Below, piece by piece: positions 60,275 through 64,000 of a DNA stretch of 64,000 nt (the stretch's first letter is position 1; each line of letters opens with the position of its first letter). The notes beneath the pieces were generated by a model. The model worked only from the letters and a program-made list of their open reading frames with translations. It did not search any database and was not told the DNA's origin. The position numbers and the translations under genes were made by a program. This DNA comes from Companilactobacillus insicii (GTDB lineage Bacteria; Bacillota; Bacilli; Lactobacillales; Lactobacillaceae): positions 21,994-85,993 of the forward strand of contig NZ_RHNU01000008.1 in assembly GCF_003946015.1 (NCBI RefSeq), in the 5' to 3' direction.

Positions 60275-61630
60275 ATGGAAAAACCAAATATAAATAAGAA
60301 TGACAAATTAGAGTTAACAATTGAGGATCTATCATACGAAGGTAAGGGTGTTGCTAAAGTTGATGACTTCACATTGTTTGTGGATAATGCATTGCCCGGA
60401 GAAGTAGTTAACGCTTTGATTTTAAAAGTCGGTAAGAGCTACGGATTCGCTAAGGTACTAGACATTATTAAGAAATCTCCCGATCGTGTAGAGGATATTG
60501 ATAATGTTTATGTTAGAACGGGAATTGCACCTTTGAGTCACTTAAAGTACTCAGAACAATTGAAGTTCAAACAAAAACAAATTCAAATTGACTTCCAAAA
60601 AGCCGGCTTGGATATTGATGTAAATGAGACACTTGGTATGGACGACCCATTCCACTATCGCAATAAGGCTCAAGTACCTGTTCGCCAAATTAACGGTAAA
60701 TTAACTTCAGGATTTTATCGAAGACATTCACATGAACTAATTCCAATGGAAGATTACTTGATACAAGACCCTAAGATTGATGCTGAAATTAAACGTGTCC
60801 GTGACATTTTGCGTAAGTACAATGTTCGTGGATTCGAAGAATCAAAGAATAAGGGACAAATTCGTACGATTATGGTTCGTCGTGCATACTACACTGGTGA
60901 GATGATGGTTGTATTAGTATCACGTGTTCGTGATATTTCACATTACAAGGCTATTTCTGAAGAAATAATGGCTAATACTGAAGTTAAGTCATTGTACTTA
61001 AATATTAATTCAAAAGTTACTAATGTAATCTTAGGAAAAGATATGTTGTTGCTTGCTGGTAGTCCTTATATTGACGATGAGATCCTAGGTCACACTTATA
61101 GAATTTCACCACGTTCATTCTATCAAGTAAATCCAACTCAAACTCAAAAGTTGTACAAGTTAGCAGTGGATAAGGCTGAATTGACTGGCAAGGAAAATGT
61201 TGTTGATGCTTATTCTGGTATTGGTACAATTGGATTATCATTGGCTGATAAGGCAAAACATGTTACTGGTATTGAAATGGTTGCTGATGCGGTTGAAGAT
61301 GCTAAGCAAAATGCTGCAATCAACGGAATTAAAAATGCTGACTTTATTGTTGGTAAGACTGAAGCAGTTCTAAACGAATGGGCAAAAGATAAAAAGAAAG
61401 TTGATGTATTAATGGTTGATCCTCCTCGTAAGGGGTTGGCTAATTCATTGATTGAATCAATTAATAACATCAAGCCAAAGAGTATTGTTTATATTAGTTG
61501 CAACCCAGCAACTTTAGCTAGAGATTTGAAATTATTAAGTGATACATATGCAATTGGGGATGCAACTCCAGTTGATATGTTTCCAATGACAAATCATATA
61601 GAATCTGTAACAAAATTAACTAGAAAATGA
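60275..61630 (+). CDS. rlmD: 23S rRNA (uracil-C5)-methyltransferase, RumA/RlmCD family
   Basis: 451 aa. N-terminal TRAM domain (residues 10-65: LTIEDLSYEGKGVAKVD) and C-terminal SAM domain with DAYSGIGTIGLSLA, DPPRKGL and the catalytic Cys motif SCNPATLARDL. It methylates U747 and/or U1939 of 23S rRNA. The cysteine cluster that binds an iron-sulfur centre in E. coli RlmD is absent (APLSHLKYSEQLKFK at that position). RBS AAGGATG. Confidence 0.9.
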   Translation: MEKPNINKNDKLELTIEDLSYEGKGVAKVDDFTLFVDNALPGEVVNALILKVGKSYGFAKVLDIIKKSPDRVEDIDNVYVRTGIAPLSHLKYSEQLKFKQKQIQIDFQKAGLDIDVNETLGMDDPFHYRNKAQVPVRQINGKLTSGFYRRHSHELIPMEDYLIQDPKIDAEIKRVRDILRKYNVRGFEESKNKGQIRTIMVRRAYYTGEMMVVLVSRVRDISHYKAISEEIMANTEVKSLYLNINSKVTNVILGKDMLLLAGSPYIDDEILGHTYRISPRSFYQVNPTQTQKLYKLAVDKAELTGKENVVDAYSGIGTIGLSLADKAKHVTGIEMVADAVEDAKQNAAINGIKNADFIVGKTEAVLNEWAKDKKKVDVLMVDPPRKGLANSLIESINNIKPKSIVYISCNPATLARDLKLLSDTYAIGDATPVDMFPMTNHIESVTKLTRK

Positions 61631-61633
61631 TTA

Positions 61634-61678
61634 ATAGTGAGATTAAGACTAAATAGTCTTGACCTCGCTATTTTTTTA
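61634..61678 (+). terminator. terminator after rlmD
   Basis: ATAGTGAG...TAAGACTA / TAGTCTTG...CTCGCTAT stem followed by TTTTTTT. Confidence 0.8.
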
Positions 61679-61719
61679 CTTCAAAATATAGTTAAGAAAT
61701 AATTCTGAGGGGGATTATC

Positions 61720-61917
61720 TTGGGACGTATATTTGTAGCAATCGCAATGTTAGTTATAGCATTCTGGCAATTGTTTGCCTCAATTGGATACTTTACTGTA
61801 CCTAATGATAGCGCATCCAAAAAAATATTTATATTTGATTTATTGGCATCGTGGTATGGCTTTGTTGGCGGATCGATGTTTGTAGGTGGTATTTTAATGC
61901 TTTTAGAGGTGTTTTAA
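61720..61917 (+). CDS. small two-helix membrane protein
   Basis: 65 aa with a TTG start behind GAGGGGGAT. Two hydrophobic helices (about 5-26 and 44-64) are joined by a short polar loop. No family is recognised. Confidence 0.55.
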   Translation: MGRIFVAIAMLVIAFWQLFASIGYFTVPNDSASKKIFIFDLLASWYGFVGGSMFVGGILMLLEVF

Positions 61918-61969
61918 ATTGCAATTTTTTGTAAGCGCTTCCCAAAAAATGCAATAAAAAACGAAGAAT

Positions 61970-63340
61970 TTAATGTTCTTCGTCTTGTAAAACTATTAAG
62001 GTTATCATTAGGTGGTTGTGTATTATTTGGGTATCAATAAAAAGTTCATCTGAAGAGTCAGTGATATTTTTGATATTAGCCAATCCATATCCTCGATGAT
62101 GGGTCTTAGTAGAGTAGCCACTTTGAAAAATTTTATTAAGATCAATATTATTCTTTATTGAATTATCAATTGTTATCTCCAGTGTGCCGGAGGAATTTAT
62201 AAGGGCGCAGGTGATGACTTTATTTTCTATCCCTTGAACATATTCGATAGCATTATCTAATAAGATACCAATTATTCGAATGATCGAAAGATCATTCTTT
62301 TTTATTTCATAGTCGTTGTTTGTTAATTCGAAATTTAAGTGAATACCCTTTGATTTTGCCATGAAATATTTTTGAGTCAAGAGACTTTGAATAGGTTTGC
62401 TTTTTATTGATTGCAGCTCAGATAGACTGTGAGTTTGAATATTTTCAAAACTATTTTGCTGATCCATCAGCTCATGATAATAACGTTTTATTTCATCTGA
62501 ACTTTGATCGTCTACAACTTGTCCCAAAGAAAGCATAATATTTTGAAAATCATGTTTAAATTTTCTAAGATCCTCGTTTTGCTGTTGCGAGCTAGTTAGA
62601 TAGTCATCAAGTTCCTTGATTCTTTCAGCTGTTTCACTAGCTTCTTTACGCATGGTAAATGATTGAATAAAAATAATTGATTGCCAGTATGTGGAAATAC
62701 TTAGAATTGTGAATATAAGTAGTATTCCCATTTGGATAAGTGGGCTAACTTCTTCGATATCACTTATAATGAGAATTACCATAAAGGCGAGTAGCAGAGT
62801 GAATAACATTATAAATATTCTTTTACCAAGCTGGTAGCGGACAATGTTTTTCCTAACACGTTGTATTTTAACTTCATAATGATTTATTATTGTTACACAA
62901 ATACATAAGAGTATGAAGTTTATGATTAGTGTCATTGGAGCAAATACATTTTGATATCTTTTCATTGCTTCAGTTGTCCAAGTGTTGTTTTGGAAATAAA
63001 TAATAAAACTAGCTAGAAATGTACTCAAACTAAAAAGAGTAAGTTGGATATTTGCTGCCATGACAATTGAAATACCGTTATTATAATTGATTTGATGGGG
63101 ATTGCTTTTGAAAATATGAATTCCTAATAATGCCAATACAAAGAATAAGATGAAAGAGTTGTTAGTGTACAATCCAATAATTCCAAAGATTGTCGACATT
63201 ATGAGATCGCTGATCCAATAATAATATTTAAAATCATGCATAAAAAAATGTGCTAATTGCAATGTTGCAAATAAGATGAATACATTGCCTAACGGACTTA
63301 AGTTTGTTTGTATATATATCATAGATAGCTGGCAATCCAT
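61970..63340 (-). CDS. second AgrC-like sensor histidine kinase (GHKL)
   Basis: 456 aa. Six to seven membrane helices in the first 230 residues, a coiled coil, phospho-acceptor His in KFKHDFQN, N box ILLDNAIEYV and G box GYGLANI; the same arrangement as the kinase at 39888 and clearly a paralog. No response regulator gene follows in this window, so it is an orphan or shares the LytTR regulator at 39135. The first ATG (63340) directly abuts AAAGGAG, so translation may begin at the second, 18 bases on. Confidence 0.85.
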   Translation of the reverse strand: MDCQLSMIYIQTNLSPLGNVFILFATLQLAHFFMHDFKYYYWISDLIMSTIFGIIGLYTNNSFILFFVLALLGIHIFKSNPHQINYNNGISIVMAANIQLTLFSLSTFLASFIIYFQNNTWTTEAMKRYQNVFAPMTLIINFILLCICVTIINHYEVKIQRVRKNIVRYQLGKRIFIMLFTLLLAFMVILIISDIEEVSPLIQMGILLIFTILSISTYWQSIIFIQSFTMRKEASETAERIKELDDYLTSSQQQNEDLRKFKHDFQNIMLSLGQVVDDQSSDEIKRYYHELMDQQNSFENIQTHSLSELQSIKSKPIQSLLTQKYFMAKSKGIHLNFELTNNDYEIKKNDLSIIRIIGILLDNAIEYVQGIENKVITCALINSSGTLEITIDNSIKNNIDLNKIFQSGYSTKTHHRGYGLANIKNITDSSDELFIDTQIIHNHLMITLIVLQDEEH

Positions 63341-63440
63341 CTCCTTTATTATTTATACTTTATTTTGCAAGGTTAACTAAATAATTGTAGAGATTATTTG
63401 TTATAATGACAAGATATTAATAATTATATTTTGATTTTTA

Positions 63441-63470
63441 ACGTTTATATGTGTTTCTTTTACGTTTATA
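63441..63470 (+). promoter_or_regulatory. LytTR-type direct-repeat operator
   Basis: ACGTTTATA at 63441-63449 and again at 63462-63470, separated by 12 bases. This is the layout of binding boxes for ComE/AgrA/PlnC-type regulators (9-bp repeats, 21-bp centre spacing). It ends 9 bases before the -35. Confidence 0.6.
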
Positions 63471-63479
63471 ATTTTTTTG

Positions 63480-63508
63480 TTCGTAAAAATTTAATTATGA
63501 AATAATAT
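63480..63508 (+). promoter_or_regulatory. promoter of small XRE gene
   Basis: TTCGTA at 63480-63485, 17-nt spacer, TAATAT at 63503-63508. The poor -35 is what an activator-dependent promoter would show. Confidence 0.5.
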
Positions 63509-63553
63509 TATTATTGCGTGGAAAAAAGAACATTAGAATTGAGGTATTTTATC

Positions 63554-63817
63554 ATGGATAAAAGTATTCATTTTGGTGAAAACCTACAATTGGGAGATAA
63601 CTTGAGGATTCTTCGTAAAGAGCGAAATCTTTCAGAGCGTGAAGTATCTAACTTGCTTCACGTGGATATAACGACGATTTCAAAGTATGAACATAATACT
63701 AGAACACCTGATATATACACGATGATTAAGTTCGCCGATGTCTACAATGTGAGTTTGGATACATTAGTAGGTAGAGAAGATAGAGAATATGAAGAGAGAG
63801 AATCAGAAGCTCTTTAA
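63554..63817 (+). CDS. small XRE-family regulator
   Basis: 87 aa. HTH_3 domain at about 12-70 (NLRILRKERNLSEREVSNLLHVDITTISKYEHNTRTPDIYTMIKFADVYNVSLDTLVG), then an acidic tail. ATG chosen behind GAGGT. A LytTR-type box upstream suggests it is part of a peptide-signal regulon. Target genes are unknown. Confidence 0.8.
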   Translation: MDKSIHFGENLQLGDNLRILRKERNLSEREVSNLLHVDITTISKYEHNTRTPDIYTMIKFADVYNVSLDTLVGREDREYEERESEAL

Positions 63818-63837
63818 GAACCTGATTGGGGATAATA

Positions 63838-63876
63838 AAGCAGGACTCATAGTTTTAATGAGTCCTGCTTTTTATT
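63838..63876 (+). terminator. terminator after XRE gene
   Basis: AAAGCAGGACTCAT / ATGAGTCCTGCTTTTT hairpin. Confidence 0.9.
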
Positions 63877-63888
63877 ATTGTGATAAAT

Positions 63889-64000
63889 AAACCACAAGTT
63901 TTACTTGTGGGGGTTAGTAAAGGCTTTAGCTAAAAAAACACCCTTTCGGTATACTGTTTATCGGCTACCAACCAAAATAAACAGAGCGAGAGGATGTTTT
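63889..64000 (+). mobile_element. possible IS200/IS605-type end, cut by window edge
   Basis: CCACAAGT-TTT-ACTTGTGG hairpin followed by an AT-rich segment and, at the edge, GAGAGG then ATG. Subterminal short hairpins without inverted ends are characteristic of IS200/IS605 elements. The transposase, if present, is outside the window. Confidence 0.35.

Noticed and set aside
61921..61956. cre site TGTAAGCGCTTCCC
   Set aside because: It resembles a cre core but lies in a partial inverted repeat between convergent genes, downstream of both, with no promoter nearby; not supported as a regulatory site.

Overview
This window is a low-GC Firmicutes chromosome, most like the Lactobacillaceae (Companilactobacillus-type lactobacilli). 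The evidence is AT-rich codon use, AGGAG ribosome binding sites, an xpt / PurK-like / purB cluster, pcrA-ligA-camS-gatCAB-dagK-rlmD in one orientation, tandem glpK genes, tRNAs without encoded CCA, SLAP-domain secreted proteins and Agr-type kinases. The organism call rests on gene content and remembered families only.

Layout. 1-18.9 kb is housekeeping and envelope: a YfhO-type membrane protein cut by the window edge, two glycerol kinases (the second has lost the catalytic Asp), a POT peptide transporter, tRNA-Tyr and tRNA-Gln, a GntR regulator, a polymer/ligase-type membrane protein with TagA and a GT4 glycosyltransferase, pncB-nadE, an aminotransferase, a GT-C/GT2 pair and a SprT-like protein. 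At 18.9 kb is tRNA-Leu(AAG), the attachment site of a 19.4 kb integrative element ending at 38338. A 32-bp direct repeat of the tRNA 3' end marks both ends, and both ends carry paired AATGATGA(C/T)(A/T) arm-type sites for the tyrosine integrase.

The element carries an integrase, an ADP-ribosyltransferase-like protein, a winged-helix protein with an FtsK/TcpA-like ATPase, two serine recombinases, a large MucBP/CAP adhesin, a membrane-protein gene broken by an exact 34-bp tandem duplication, and an adhesin pseudogene. It also carries what looks like a type III (RNA antitoxin) toxin-antitoxin locus: promoter, two 54-nt structured repeats, terminator, then a PBECR4/ToxN-like 183-aa protein. Next comes a module of an adenine methyltransferase, an HTH protein and a small wHTH-like protein. 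In that 3.8 kb module the hexamer GAAGAC occurs 26 times by eye (22 on one strand), in coding and non-coding DNA alike.

38.3-43.9 kb is a regulatory and surface island: two SLAP-domain secreted proteins, an AgrCA-type kinase/regulator without agrB or agrD, and an XRE-TPR regulator. 43.9-61.9 kb is core: ribokinase, cold-shock protein, MFS pump, glucosaminidase, xpt, PurK-like, purB, pcrA, ligA, camS, gatCAB, dagK and rlmD. The window closes with a second Agr-type kinase, a LytTR-type direct-repeat box upstream of a small XRE regulator, and what may be the end of an IS200/IS605-type insertion sequence.
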